This document shows positions 34,706 to 44,346 of a stretch of DNA of 64,000 nucleotides, in pieces (positions within the stretch are counted from its first letter, which is position 1; each line of letters begins with the position of its first letter). The notes under the pieces were generated by a model. The model searched no databases and was not told the origin of the DNA. It worked only from the letters and a program-made list of their open reading frames with translations. The position numbers and the translations under genes are program-made. Source of the DNA: Chryseobacterium sp. BGARF1 (GTDB lineage: Bacteria > Bacteroidota > Bacteroidia > Flavobacteriales > Weeksellaceae); NCBI RefSeq assembly GCF_001677955.1, contig NZ_LELA01000042.1:62001-126000 (forward strand). The letters are read 5' to 3'.

Positions 34706-35473
34706 TTAGTAAGATCGGTTGTAAGAATCAATATAATAATAGTTTTTATCATCTTTTGTAACTTCAAACATTTTACCCAATTTCCAACTGTAATTCCTTT
34801 TTATATCGGCGTATTCAAACGGAATAATAATTTTATTATTAACATCAATTACTCCAAACTTATCATTGTAAGTCGCAACAATCATAGGATTAGAAACATC
34901 ATCACCTTCTAAAATGTAGAGGTATTGATATTTAGGATAAATAGTAAACTCGCTCTGATTTGAAGGATTTTTAAACTTTGAATCTTCGATAATACCATAC
35001 TTTCCCTTTAAAATATAAGCATGAAATAGTGCTTTTTTTAATTCTAGTATACATTTCCCTAAATCTGCATCTTTATATTGGTAAACTTTCTTACCAACTT
35101 TACTAATACGATACGCTATTTTATTTTTTTCCACAGTGGCAAAATCTGCGGCTCCAAACTTTCGAACTTTCTCATTAGGTGAGTTTAAAAGGTTGCAATC
35201 TTCACCAAAAAACATCACCAAATCATACTCTGGCTGAATTACAAATTTTCCTTTTTGATTAACGAAGCCCGATTTTCCATTCTTTTTTTGCGGAATCAGC
35301 AATGGCACTTCTTCATTAACCACGGGAAGTTTCGACACATCATTTTTTACAATATTTGACTTTACTCTATTTTTAGATTTATTTAAATCATTCTTTTTAA
35401 GAGTTTTAGATTGAGAAAAAGCAAAAACGGAAAACGCTATTAAAAAACCCAACTTCAATTTCCTTAGAATCAT
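34706..35473 (-). CDS. exported WG-repeat protein
   Basis: A 255-residue protein from the ATG at 35471-35473, giving a signal peptide MILRKLKLGFLIAFSVFAFS; an upstream TTG would add seven charged residues and is less likely. Three WG-type repeats are visible: KNGKSGFVNQKGKFVIQPEYD, KGKYGIIED...IYPKYQYL and NDKFGVIDVNNKIIIPFEYAD. WG repeats form beta-rich modules of unclear function in many Bacteroidota. It ends 75 nt before the leader of the receptor gene, on the same strand. Confidence 0.88.
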   Translation of the reverse strand: MILRKLKLGFLIAFSVFAFSQSKTLKKNDLNKSKNRVKSNIVKNDVSKLPVVNEEVPLLIPQKKNGKSGFVNQKGKFVIQPEYDLVMFFGEDCNLLNSPNEKVRKFGAADFATVEKNKIAYRISKVGKKVYQYKDADLGKCILELKKALFHAYILKGKYGIIEDSKFKNPSNQSEFTIYPKYQYLYILEGDDVSNPMIVATYNDKFGVIDVNNKIIIPFEYADIKRNYSWKLGKMFEVTKDDKNYYYIDSYNRSY

Positions 35474-35825
35474 CTTATGTTTATTTTGTACCAAAAATAG
35501 AAAATATAAAATTCATATTTATAAAGAATCTAAATAATTTCAACCTTACAAAATAGTAAAATTTCGTAAATTTGGGAACATTTTCAAAGGTTTAACAATA
35601 GAAAACAAAATTTTGAAGATTTTTTTTGATAAAATCAAAAAATTTACAGCAGTTCTTATCTGTTTAGTTTTTATCTCAAGAAAAGATTTTCAGATAACAT
35701 CAAAGGTTTAATCCATGATGTTAAAAGTTTTTTGAAAAAATTCCGGACAACTTGAAAGCATTACAGGTTTTTAGAATTTTAAAATTTTTGAAAATGAAAT
35801 TAAAAATGAAAAGACGTACATTATT
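35474..35825. other. intergenic region before acnB, probable long leader
   Basis: No gene is seen in this 352-nt gap. TAAATTTG at 35567-35574 (plus) is a candidate -7 box without a clear upstream element; it would give a leader of about 245 nt. The sequence CAAAGGTTTAA occurs twice, at about 35585 and 35699. A T8GAT/ATCA6 hairpin occurs near 35615-35640. A structured leader or an RNA-binding target is possible; I cannot name one. Confidence 0.4.
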
Positions 35826-38606
35826 ATGAATATTTATCAGGATTACATCCAAGAGATTGAAGAAAGAAAAGCACAAGGGCTTCACCCAAAACCAATTGAC
35901 GGCGCAGAATTATCAAGCGCGATAATTGCACAAATCAAAGATACAGCAAACGAATACAGAGCTGATTCTCTTAAATTTTTTATTTATAACACTTTACCGG
36001 GTACAACAAGTGCTGCAGGCGTAAAGGCTCAGTTTTTAAAGGAAATTATTCTTGGTGAATCTGTGGTTGAAGAAATTACTCCAGCTTACGCTTTCGAATT
36101 ATTATCTCATATGAAAGGTGGACCTTCTATCGAAGTTCTTCTTGATTTAGCTTTAGGAAATGATGAGACGACTGCAAAACCGGCTGCTGAAGTTCTTAAA
36201 ACTCAGGTTTACTTATATGATGCTGATACAGCACGTTTAAAAGAAGCTTTCGAATCTGGTAATGTAATCGCTAAAAATATTTTGGAAAGCTATGCAAAAG
36301 CAGAATTTTTCACTAAACTTCCTGAAGTTGCAGAAGAAATTAAAGTAGTTACTTTCATCGCAGGTGAAGGTGATATTTCTACAGATTTATTGTCTCCTGG
36401 AAATCAGGCGCACTCTCGTTCAGACAGAGAACTTCATGGTAAATGTATGATTACACCTGAAGCTCAGGACGAAATCAAAATGCTTCAAGCTCAACATCCT
36501 GATGCAAGTGTAATGCTTATCGCAGAAAAAGGAACAATGGGAGTTGGTTCTTCTCGTATGTCGGGTGTAAACAACGTTGCACTTTGGACAGGGAAACAAG
36601 CAAGCCCTTACGTACCTTTCGTAAACATCGCTCCGATTGTAGCGGGAACAAACGGTATTTCTCCAATCTTCTTAACGACTGTTGATGTAACAGGAGGTAT
36701 CGGAATTGACCTACAAAACTGGGTAAAGAAAACTGACGAAAACGGAAACCCTGTTCGTAACGAAAATGGTGATATTGTGTTAGAAGAAAAATATTCTATT
36801 GCTACAGGAACTGTTTTGACAATCAATACCAAAGAAAAGAAATTATATAATGGAGAAACTGAATTGAAAGATATTTCAAAATCATTTACTCCTCAAAAAT
36901 TAGAGTTTATCAAAGCAGGCGGTTCTTACGCTATCGTTTTTGGTAAAAAAATTCAAACTTTTGCAGCTAAAACCTTAGGAATTACAGCTCCTGCAGTTTT
37001 CGCACCTTCTAAAGAAATTTCTATTGAAGGACAAGGTTTAACTGCTGTTGAAAAAATCTTCAACAGAAATGCTGTAGGTGTTACTGACGGTAAATTATTA
37101 CACGCAGGTTCAGACGTTCGTGTAGAAGTAAACATTGTTGGTTCTCAGGATACGACAGGTTTGATGACTTCTCAGGAATTAGAATCTATGGCAGCAACCG
37201 TGATTTCTCCAATCGTTGACGGAGCTTACCAATCAGGTTGTCACACCGCTTCAGTTTGGGATAAAAAAGCACAGGCTAACATTCCTAAATTAATGAAATT
37301 TATGAACGATTTCGGAGTAATCACAGCTCGTGACCCGAAAGGTGAATACCACGCAATGACGGACGTTATTCACAAAGTTCTTAATGATATTACGGTTGAC
37401 GAATGGGCAATCATCATCGGAGGTGACTCTCACACAAGAATGTCTAAAGGTGTTGCTTTCGGAGCTGACTCTGGAACGGTAGCTCTTGCTTTAGCAACAG
37501 GTGAAGCTTCAATGCCGATTCCTGAATCTGTGAAAGTAACTTTCAAAGGTGACATGAAGGAGCATATGGATTTCCGTGATGTAGTTCACGCAACTCAGGC
37601 TCAGATGTTGAAGCAATTTGACGGAGAAAATGTTTTCCAAGGTAGAATTATCGAAGTTCACATCGGAACTCTTCCTGCTGACCAAGCCTTTACATTTACA
37701 GACTGGACTGCAGAAATGAAAGCTAAAGCTTCTATCTGTATTTCTGAAGACGATACTTTGATTGAATCATTGGAAATTGCGAAAAGCAGAATCCAGATTA
37801 TGATTAACAAAGGAATGGATAATCATAACCACGTTCTTCAAGGTCTAATTAACAAAGCAAACAAGAGAATCGAGGAAATCAGAACTGGTGACAAACCTGC
37901 TTTGACTCCGGATGCTAATGCAAAATATTACGCTGAAGTAGTGGTTGACCTAGACATTATCGTTGAACCAATGATTGCTGACCCGGATGTAAACAACGAT
38001 GACGTTTCTAAAAGATATACGCACGACACCATCAGAGACCTTACCTTTTACGGGGGTGAGAAAAAAGTTGACCTTGGTTTCGTAGGTTCTTGTATGGTTC
38101 ACAAAGGTGACCTTAAGATTGTTTCTCAGATGTTGAAAAACATTGAAAAACAAAATGGTAAAGTAGAATTTAAAGCACCATTAGTGGTTGCCGCTCCTAC
38201 TTATAATATCATTGATGAATTAAAAGCTGAAGGTGACTGGGAATTATTAGAAAAATATTCAGGTTTTGAATTTAATGATAATGCTCCGAAAGGTGAAGCT
38301 CGTACTCAGTATGAAAACATGATGTATCTTGAGCGTCCAGGTTGTAACCTTTGTATGGGTAACCAGGAAAAAGCTGAAAAAGGAGATACTGTTTTGGCTA
38401 CTTCTACAAGACTTTTCCAAGGAAGAGTGGTTGAAGATTCAGAACGTAAAAAAGGTGAATCTTTATTAGCATCGACTCCGGTTGTTGTATTGTCTGCAAT
38501 TATTGGTAGAATTCCAAATATCGAAGAATACAAAGCTGCGGTTGAAGGTATCGATTTAACGACTTTCGTTCCATCTATCAAAGAATTGGTTACCGTTGGT
38601 CATTAA
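35826..38606 (+). CDS. acnB: aconitate hydratase B (2-methylisocitrate dehydratase)
   Basis: A 926-residue AcnB-type aconitase. The N-terminal HEAT-like domain (about residues 1-160), the swivel domain and the catalytic domain follow in AcnB order. Iron-sulfur ligands are expected in the segments QSGCHTASVWD (around 470), GSCMVH (around 755) and RPGCNLCMGNQ (around 835). It isomerises citrate to isocitrate and, in other bacteria, also dehydrates 2-methylisocitrate. A second aconitase follows on the same strand; two hairpins in between suggest separate units. Confidence 0.97.
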   Translation: MNIYQDYIQEIEERKAQGLHPKPIDGAELSSAIIAQIKDTANEYRADSLKFFIYNTLPGTTSAAGVKAQFLKEIILGESVVEEITPAYAFELLSHMKGGPSIEVLLDLALGNDETTAKPAAEVLKTQVYLYDADTARLKEAFESGNVIAKNILESYAKAEFFTKLPEVAEEIKVVTFIAGEGDISTDLLSPGNQAHSRSDRELHGKCMITPEAQDEIKMLQAQHPDASVMLIAEKGTMGVGSSRMSGVNNVALWTGKQASPYVPFVNIAPIVAGTNGISPIFLTTVDVTGGIGIDLQNWVKKTDENGNPVRNENGDIVLEEKYSIATGTVLTINTKEKKLYNGETELKDISKSFTPQKLEFIKAGGSYAIVFGKKIQTFAAKTLGITAPAVFAPSKEISIEGQGLTAVEKIFNRNAVGVTDGKLLHAGSDVRVEVNIVGSQDTTGLMTSQELESMAATVISPIVDGAYQSGCHTASVWDKKAQANIPKLMKFMNDFGVITARDPKGEYHAMTDVIHKVLNDITVDEWAIIIGGDSHTRMSKGVAFGADSGTVALALATGEASMPIPESVKVTFKGDMKEHMDFRDVVHATQAQMLKQFDGENVFQGRIIEVHIGTLPADQAFTFTDWTAEMKAKASICISEDDTLIESLEIAKSRIQIMINKGMDNHNHVLQGLINKANKRIEEIRTGDKPALTPDANAKYYAEVVVDLDIIVEPMIADPDVNNDDVSKRYTHDTIRDLTFYGGEKKVDLGFVGSCMVHKGDLKIVSQMLKNIEKQNGKVEFKAPLVVAAPTYNIIDELKAEGDWELLEKYSGFEFNDNAPKGEARTQYENMMYLERPGCNLCMGNQEKAEKGDTVLATSTRLFQGRVVEDSERKKGESLLASTPVVVLSAIIGRIPNIEEYKAAVEGIDLTTFVPSIKELVTVGH

Positions 38607-38633
38607 TTGATTTTAAATTTTTAGAATAAAAAA

Positions 38634-38666
38634 AGCCTTGTCAAGGTTTAGAACCTTGACAAGGCT
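38634..38666. terminator. 15-bp hairpin after acnB
   Basis: AGCCTTGTCAAGGTT-TAG-AACCTTGACAAGGCT is a perfect 15-bp inverted repeat just after the acnB stop codon, within an A-rich context but with no T-run after it (GATGAT). It may act together with the next hairpin. Confidence 0.7.
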
Positions 38667-38672
38667 GATGAT

Positions 38673-38713
38673 AAAAAATGGAAGATTTCGAGAGAAGTCT
38701 TCCATTTTTTTGT
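38673..38713 (+). terminator. second hairpin after acnB, intrinsic terminator
   Basis: AAAAAATGGAAGATTT and AAGTCTTCCATTTTTT pair with one G-U, followed by TTTTG. This is a standard terminator for acnB. The remaining gap to 38945 holds no gene; it presumably contains the promoter of the next gene, but I see no good match. Confidence 0.85.
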
Positions 38714-38944
38714 TTAGAATCTTTCCATTTAAGAGCGGCAAGAATTATTTTAACCTATGTCAATGATTCAAAATTTATTTTTCCTTAACTTCATAGATAT
38801 AAAAAATAATAGTTATTCATCTAATTAGTCCTATTTTATGAATGGTAGGAATAGTATTTGATGAACCTTTATTGAAAAAATTTCTGGCTTTAAGTTTTAA
38901 TTAAAATACCGGAAAAATATTAGAAAAGAAAAATTAAAATAGAT

Positions 38945-41212
38945 ATGACTTTCGACATTGACATGATTAAAAAAGTGTACGAACGTTATCCTGAAAGAAT
39001 TGCTGCGGCAAGACAAATTACAGGAAAACCACTCACGCTTTCAGAAAAAATCCTTTACACCCACTTATGGGAAGGAAACGCAACACAAGAATATGAAAGA
39101 GGAAACTCTTATGTAGATTTCGCTCCGGATAGAGTTGCAATGCAGGATGCCACTGCGCAAATGGCACTTTTACAATTTATGCAGGCTGGAAAAGCCAAAG
39201 TAGCCGTTCCTTCAACAGCTCACGCCGATCACTTGATACAGGCAAGAGTGGGTGCAGAAGCAGATTTGCAGGAAGGAATTAATAAAAATTCTGAAGTTTT
39301 CAATTTCTTAAGCTCGGTTTGTGATAAATACGGAATTGGTTTCTGGAAACCGGGAGCCGGAATCATTCACCAAGTTGTATTAGAAAATTATGCATTTCCA
39401 GGAGGAATGATGATTGGAACCGACTCTCATACAGTGAATGCAGGAGGTTTAGGAATGGTTGCCATCGGAGTTGGTGGAGCTGATGCGGTAGATGTAATGG
39501 CAGGAATGGCTTGGGAATTAAAAATGCCGAAATTAATCGGTGTTAAATTAACAGGAAAAATGTCTGGCTGGACTTCAGCAAAAGACGTTATTCTAAAAGT
39601 GGCAGGAATTCTTACCGTAAAAGGAGGAACGGGATGTATCGTAGAATATTTCGGAGAAGGAGCAGAATCGCTTTCAGCGACAGGTAAAGGTACGATTTGT
39701 AATATGGGTGCTGAAATCGGAGCTACGACCTCTACTTTCGGTTATGATGATTCGATGAGAAGATATTTGGCTGCAACTGGAAGACAAGATGTTGTAGATG
39801 CGGCTGATAAAATCGCTGAACATTTAACAGGTGATGCTGAAGTGTACGCAAACCCTGAACAATATTTCGATCAATTAATAGAAATTAATCTTTCTGAATT
39901 AACTCCTCATTTGAACGGACCTTTCACTCCAGATTTAGCGACTCCAGTTTCTGAATTCAGAGCGAAAGCTGAAGCCAACGGATGGCCTCTTGAAGTAGAA
40001 TGGGCATTGATCGGTTCTTGTACCAACTCTTCTTATGAAGATCTATCGAGAGCGGCTTCAATTGTAGAAGATGCAGTGGCAAAAGGGGTAAAACCTAAAG
40101 CTATTTTAGGAATCAATCCGGGTTCTGAGCAGGTGAAATTTACTGCAGAAAGAGACGGCTTCTTAGATTCTTTCAGAAAATTTGAAAATGCAAGGATCTT
40201 TACCAATGCGTGCGGACCTTGTATTGGCCAATGGGACAGAGAAGGTGCTGAAAAAGGAGAGAAAAACTCGATTATTCACTCTTTCAACAGAAACTTTGCA
40301 AAAAGAGCCGATGGAAATCCAAATACACATGCTTTCGTAGCTTCTCCGGAAATGGTGGCTGCCGTTGCAATCTCCGGAAGGTTAGATTTCAATCCAATTA
40401 CCGATACTTTAACCAACGAAGCTGGTGAACAAATCAAACTAGATGAACCAAAAGGATTTGAATTGCCGGCAAAAGGATTTGCTGTAGATGATAATGGTTA
40501 TCAAGCCCCTTCTGCAGACGGATCTGGTATTCAGGTGAATGTAAGCCCAACTTCAGACAGACTTCAGTTATTGGAAGAATTTCCGGCTTGGGATGGCAAA
40601 AATATTACCGGCGCAAAAGTTTTAATTAAAGCTTTCGGAAAATGTACGACCGACCACATTTCTATGGCAGGACCATGGTTGAAATACAGAGGTCACCTTG
40701 ATAATATTTCAAACAACATGTTGATTGGAGCCGTCAATGCTTACAATATGGAAACTAACCACGTTAAAAATGAATTAACTGGTGAATACGGTGAAGTTCC
40801 GGCGGTACAAAGAGCTTACAAAGCAGCAGGAGTTCCGACGATTGTTGTAGGAGATCAAAACTACGGTGAAGGTTCTTCAAGAGAGCACGCAGCAATGGAA
40901 CCTAGACATCTTGGTGTAAAAGCTGTTTTGGTAAAATCATTTGCAAGAATTCATGAAACCAACCTTAAAAAACAAGGAATGTTGGGAATTACTTTTGCCA
41001 ATGAGTCTGATTATGATAAAATTTTAGAAGACGACACCGTTAACTTCTTAAATCTTGATCAGTTTGCTCCAGGAAAGCAGTTGACTTTAGAATTTGTACA
41101 TGCTGATGGCACAAAAGATATTATTGTGGCAAATCACACGTATAACGAACAACAAATTGATTGGTTTAAAGCAGGTTCTGCGTTGAATTTAATTAAACAA
41201 CAGGAAAACTAA
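38945..41212 (+). CDS. aconitate hydratase, mitochondrial/AcnA-like type
   Basis: A 755-residue aconitase with the AcnA-side domain order. [4Fe-4S] ligands lie in [11 protein letters not shown] (cysteine near 358) and [12 protein letters not shown] (cysteines near 422 and 425). The C-terminal swivel domain contains [16 protein letters not shown] and [12 protein letters not shown]. Sequence type resembles mitochondrial aconitase more than E. coli AcnA. It catalyses citrate/isocitrate interconversion and may be the main TCA enzyme, with AcnB serving other conditions or 2-methylisocitrate; that split is inference. Confidence 0.95.
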   Translation: MTFDIDMIKKVYERYPERIAAARQITGKPLTLSEKILYTHLWEGNATQEYERGNSYVDFAPDRVAMQDATAQMALLQFMQAGKAKVAVPSTAHADHLIQARVGAEADLQEGINKNSEVFNFLSSVCDKYGIGFWKPGAGIIHQVVLENYAFPGGMMIGTDSHTVNAGGLGMVAIGVGGADAVDVMAGMAWELKMPKLIGVKLTGKMSGWTSAKDVILKVAGILTVKGGTGCIVEYFGEGAESLSATGKGTICNMGAEIGATTSTFGYDDSMRRYLAATGRQDVVDAADKIAEHLTGDAEVYANPEQYFDQLIEINLSELTPHLNGPFTPDLATPVSEFRAKAEANGWPLEVEWALIGSCTNSSYEDLSRAASIVEDAVAKGVKPKAILGINPGSEQVKFTAERDGFLDSFRKFENARIFTNACGPCIGQWDREGAEKGEKNSIIHSFNRNFAKRADGNPNTHAFVASPEMVAAVAISGRLDFNPITDTLTNEAGEQIKLDEPKGFELPAKGFAVDDNGYQAPSADGSGIQVNVSPTSDRLQLLEEFPAWDGKNITGAKVLIKAFGKCTTDHISMAGPWLKYRGHLDNISNNMLIGAVNAYNMETNHVKNELTGEYGEVPAVQRAYKAAGVPTIVVGDQNYGEGSSREHAAMEPRHLGVKAVLVKSFARIHETNLKKQGMLGITFANESDYDKILEDDTVNFLNLDQFAPGKQLTLEFVHADGTKDIIVANHTYNEQQIDWFKAGSALNLIKQQEN

Positions 41213-41233
41213 AATTTAGTTTTTATCATATAG

Positions 41234-41263
41234 AAAAGCAACTTCCATTGAAGTTGCTTTTTT
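41234..41263. terminator. bidirectional terminator after the second aconitase
   Basis: AAAAGCAACTT-CCATTG-AAGTTGCTTTT with T-rich and A-rich flanks lies between the aconitase and the convergent LytTR regulator gene, overlapping the last two bases of the latter. Confidence 0.88.
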
Positions 41264-41945
41264 ATTTCAGCTTTTCTAAAAGATTAGATTTATACATTTC
41301 TCCCACCGAAATTTCATGTTCCGAAATTAAAGTTACTTTTTTTGAACTTAAGCTTTTCACTTTATTTAAATTTAAAATAAAAGATTTATGAATTCTTATA
41401 AAATTTTCAGGAAGCTGATTTTCCAGAGACTTCAGTGTATCTAAAACAATATATTCCTGAGTTTTGGTTTTAATATTCACGTAATCTTTAATGCTTTCCA
41501 CATAAAGAATTTCATCAAAATTAATGCGATGTTGCTGACCGGAAGATTTCACGAAAAAATGTCCAGTTTCAGTAGCTTCAACTACAGGAAAACGTTCCTG
41601 AGCTTTCATAGCACTTCGATTAAAGCGGTCAAAAGAAATTGGTTTTAAAAGATAATCGACCACATTGTGCTCATATCCTTCTAAAGCATATTCTGAATAA
41701 GCCGTAGTTAAAATATATTTCATTTTATCGCCGACAATTTTCATAAAATTAATCCCAGTTAATTCTGGCATTTGAATATCTAAAAAGACAAGATCTGCAT
41801 CATTCTTCTGAATAAATTCTAAAGCTTCAATAGGGTTTTCAGTAGAAAAAACAAGCTCAAGAAAAGGAATTTTCTCTACATAACTTCCGAGGAGTGATAC
41901 AGCGAGCGGTTCGTCATCAACAATAATGCATTTAATTTTCTTCAT
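41262..41945 (-). CDS. LytTR-family response regulator
   Basis: A 227-residue regulator with an N-terminal receiver domain (phosphoacceptor Asp56 in LVFLDIQMPELTG; acidic pocket at 10-12) and a C-terminal LytTR DNA-binding domain (about 125-227, with ILYVESIKDYVNIKT and FIRIHKSFILNLNKV). The gene overlaps the end of the kinase gene by 14 bp, so the two are translationally coupled and form a two-component pair. The target genes are unknown. Confidence 0.95.
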   Translation of the reverse strand: MKKIKCIIVDDEPLAVSLLGSYVEKIPFLELVFSTENPIEALEFIQKNDADLVFLDIQMPELTGINFMKIVGDKMKYILTTAYSEYALEGYEHNVVDYLLKPISFDRFNRSAMKAQERFPVVEATETGHFFVKSSGQQHRINFDEILYVESIKDYVNIKTKTQEYIVLDTLKSLENQLPENFIRIHKSFILNLNKVKSLSSKKVTLISEHEISVGEMYKSNLLEKLK

Positions 41946-42948
41946 TTTTTAAATCAATCTTTAAGTCTACGGTAAAATTGGTTTCCGTTTCAATCATATT
42001 CAACTCGTATTTTTTAGGATATAAAATTTCGAGTCGTTTCCTTACATTTTCAATCCCTATTCCAGAAACAGAGTCTTTCATTTTCTCTTTTTTAAAGTTT
42101 AAAAGATAAAAATGCAGAACTTTATTGTTATCTGAAATTTTCATATCAAAACCTTTGTTTCTGAAATCCCCATGTTTAAAAGCATTTTCAACGAAAGGAA
42201 CTAAAAGCATCGGCGAAATATTCAGTTTTGGATGCGACAGCTTTTTTTCAACATTTAATAATTCAGGGTTTTTAATTCTCAATTTTTCTAAAGCAATTAG
42301 ACTGTCTAGATAACCAATTTCTTTATCTAAAGTAATAAAATCTTTCTCAAGATCTTTTGTGCTATATCTTAATAATTGCCCTAATTCTTCAATTGCTGGC
42401 AAAGCTTTATCTGAATTTTGATAGACCAAAGAATAAATATTATTTAGTGTATTAAAAATAAAATGTGGATTGATTTGGGTTTTTAAAGCTTTGAGTTCTG
42501 CAGATTTTTTTTCCTGAATCAATTGTTGTCGTTCTTCTTCTCTTTTAAAAAATATATTGAACAAAGCCAATGCAGTACTGATGAACAATGTATTAGAACT
42601 ATAAAAAACATTATCAAAATAATAAAACCAAAGCGAAGTACCTTCAGCATAATTACCATGTCCAATAAACATCGGCATAATCAACTCTTCTGACAAATAT
42701 CGAAAAATCACAAAACAGCCGACACTGATAAAAAAGCCAAAAATCGTTAAATACAGCTTTTTGATATTAAAGAAAAACGGAACTATAAAAAAATAATTAA
42801 TATAAAAAACGATAAAACTAACTATAAAAAATGTGGCATTCAGTACAGCATGATCGGTTTTCCATATTAATATCGGTATCAAAATGGAAAAAGTAATATT
42901 AAGAATCCAATAAAATAGGTGTAAAAATAAGATCTGTTTTGTTTTCAT
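41932..42948 (-). CDS. LytS-type sensor histidine kinase
   Basis: A 338-residue membrane kinase. Four transmembrane helices fall in residues 8-28, 37-57, 67-83 and about 112-132, without a large periplasmic domain. The His_kinase domain has the phosphoacceptor His162 in INPHFIFNTLNNIY, and ATP-binding motifs are in VPFVENAFKHG and GIGIENVRKRLE. The signal is not evident. It overlaps the small exported protein gene by four bases (ATGA) and the response regulator gene by 14, making a tight three-gene unit. Confidence 0.93.
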   Translation of the reverse strand: MKTKQILFLHLFYWILNITFSILIPILIWKTDHAVLNATFFIVSFIVFYINYFFIVPFFFNIKKLYLTIFGFFISVGCFVIFRYLSEELIMPMFIGHGNYAEGTSLWFYYFDNVFYSSNTLFISTALALFNIFFKREEERQQLIQEKKSAELKALKTQINPHFIFNTLNNIYSLVYQNSDKALPAIEELGQLLRYSTKDLEKDFITLDKEIGYLDSLIALEKLRIKNPELLNVEKKLSHPKLNISPMLLVPFVENAFKHGDFRNKGFDMKISDNNKVLHFYLLNFKKEKMKDSVSGIGIENVRKRLEILYPKKYELNMIETETNFTVDLKIDLKNEEN

Positions 42949-43292
42949 CGTAATTCTTTGTTGTTAACTATAATTGGTTGAGAAGAGTAATAATGCAAAT
43001 ATATTGAAACAGGCTTTGTATTTCTGTTCTCCAGCTTTAAACTGCTTTTTTTAGGTAATCTATATTTAAATTCAGATTTACTCAAAATTTCAGAAGGTAT
43101 TTTCAGCTCAGAAACTAAAGCTATTTTTTCATCTGAAAGATTTTCTATTTCTAAAGTTACTGGCGCTTTTACTTTATTAATAGTAATGCTTTCGTTCGGA
43201 GCTATTGTCATTGTTTTCCAAACATCTACCCTGTGATCGCCTACATTGGGTTGCATAAAAGCTAAGCTTAAAAAGAGTATTATATTTTTCAT
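42945..43292 (-). CDS. small exported beta-rich protein coupled to the LytTR/kinase pair
   Basis: A 115-residue protein with a short signal-like hydrophobic N-terminus (MKNIILFLSLAFMQ). The mature part is beta-rich (APNESITINKVKAPVTLEIENLS, then SSLKLENRNTKPVSIYLHYY), as in small Ig-like or cupredoxin-like sandwiches, without any metal-ligand pattern I can identify. It is the first gene of the three-gene unit and ends within the kinase start codon. It may act as an envelope partner or signal sensor for the kinase; this is inferred from coupling only. Confidence 0.75.
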   Translation of the reverse strand: MKNIILFLSLAFMQPNVGDHRVDVWKTMTIAPNESITINKVKAPVTLEIENLSDEKIALVSELKIPSEILSKSEFKYRLPKKSSLKLENRNTKPVSIYLHYYSSQPIIVNNKELR

Positions 43293-43461
43293 TCATCAAA
43301 AATAAATACTATAGCATAACCAAATCTTCCAAAATCTATAAACACCCCTTTTTTTCCGATGAAAATATTTTAAACCGGCATATTCCTTACTTGGTCGAAA
43401 CGCTGTTTTATCAAATCGATGTGAGATATAAATTTGTCAAAAATATTTAAAACAAATTATT

Positions 43462-44310
43462 ATGAAAACATCAATATTAATCACGTTAATGACAATGTCA
43501 ACATTCTTATTCGGGCAGAAAAAACCTTCAGAATATTTTCCTGATTCTAAAACCAAAGTTTTGGTTGTTGGTTCATTTCATTTTGATTATCCCAATCAAG
43601 ATGCTCATAAAACAGAAAAAAATGACCAAGTAGATGTTTTGGAACCGAAGACAGCAGCCGAAGTAACAGAATTAATCAATTACATTAAAAAGTTTAAGCC
43701 TACAAAAATTGCAATTGAAGCTTGGCCAGATTGGAAAGCTAACGAAAAATTGCAAGAATATAAGGAAGGAAAACACAGAGACCAAAGAGATGAGCGTTAT
43801 CAGCTCGCAATGCGTATCGCAACAGAACTTAAGATTAATGAATTACACAGCATTGATGCGAATTCAGTATTAGATGATCTTACAGAAAAATTTGGTAAGA
43901 CAGACTCAGTATATTTTAAAAATATGCTTAAAGATTATGATTTCTTAAATGACGATCGTATTTCTCAACAGTATACTACTTTCATTAAGAATACTGAGCG
44001 CAAAAACTTCAAATCTATTCTTAATATGTTTAAATATATGAACAGTAAAGAATATCATCAATATGAATACGGAGCGTATTTAACAGGAGATTTTAAATTG
44101 AGAGAACACGACGGCGCAGATCTGCTTGCTTTATACTGGTACAACAGGAATCTTAGAATGTTCAGAAAAATACAGGAGATCCCTAAAAATACAGAAGACA
44201 GAATTTTAGTGATTGCAGGAAACGGTCATGCTACAGTTTTCAGACAGCTTTTTACTATGTCTCCGGAATATGATTACGTAGAATTTTCATCTTTAGACTC
44301 AAAAAAATAA
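43462..44310 (+). CDS. DUF5694-like exported protein (EreA/ChaN-like fold)
   Basis: A 282-residue protein with a signal peptide (residues 1-18, MKTSILITLMTMSTFLFG). VLVVGSFHFDYPNQDA near 35 and VIAGNGHATVFRQLF near 255 resemble the DUF5694 family, which shares a fold with EreA/ChaN-like proteins that use conserved histidine and acidic residues. Its activity is unknown. TAAATTTG at 43429-43436 is a possible -7 box. The first barrel gene starts 36 nt downstream. Confidence 0.8.
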   Translation: MKTSILITLMTMSTFLFGQKKPSEYFPDSKTKVLVVGSFHFDYPNQDAHKTEKNDQVDVLEPKTAAEVTELINYIKKFKPTKIAIEAWPDWKANEKLQEYKEGKHRDQRDERYQLAMRIATELKINELHSIDANSVLDDLTEKFGKTDSVYFKNMLKDYDFLNDDRISQQYTTFIKNTERKNFKSILNMFKYMNSKEYHQYEYGAYLTGDFKLREHDGADLLALYWYNRNLRMFRKIQEIPKNTEDRILVIAGNGHATVFRQLFTMSPEYDYVEFSSLDSKK

Positions 44311-44346
44311 TTTTCTTACCTCATCAATCTAAACCATCCATTCCTT

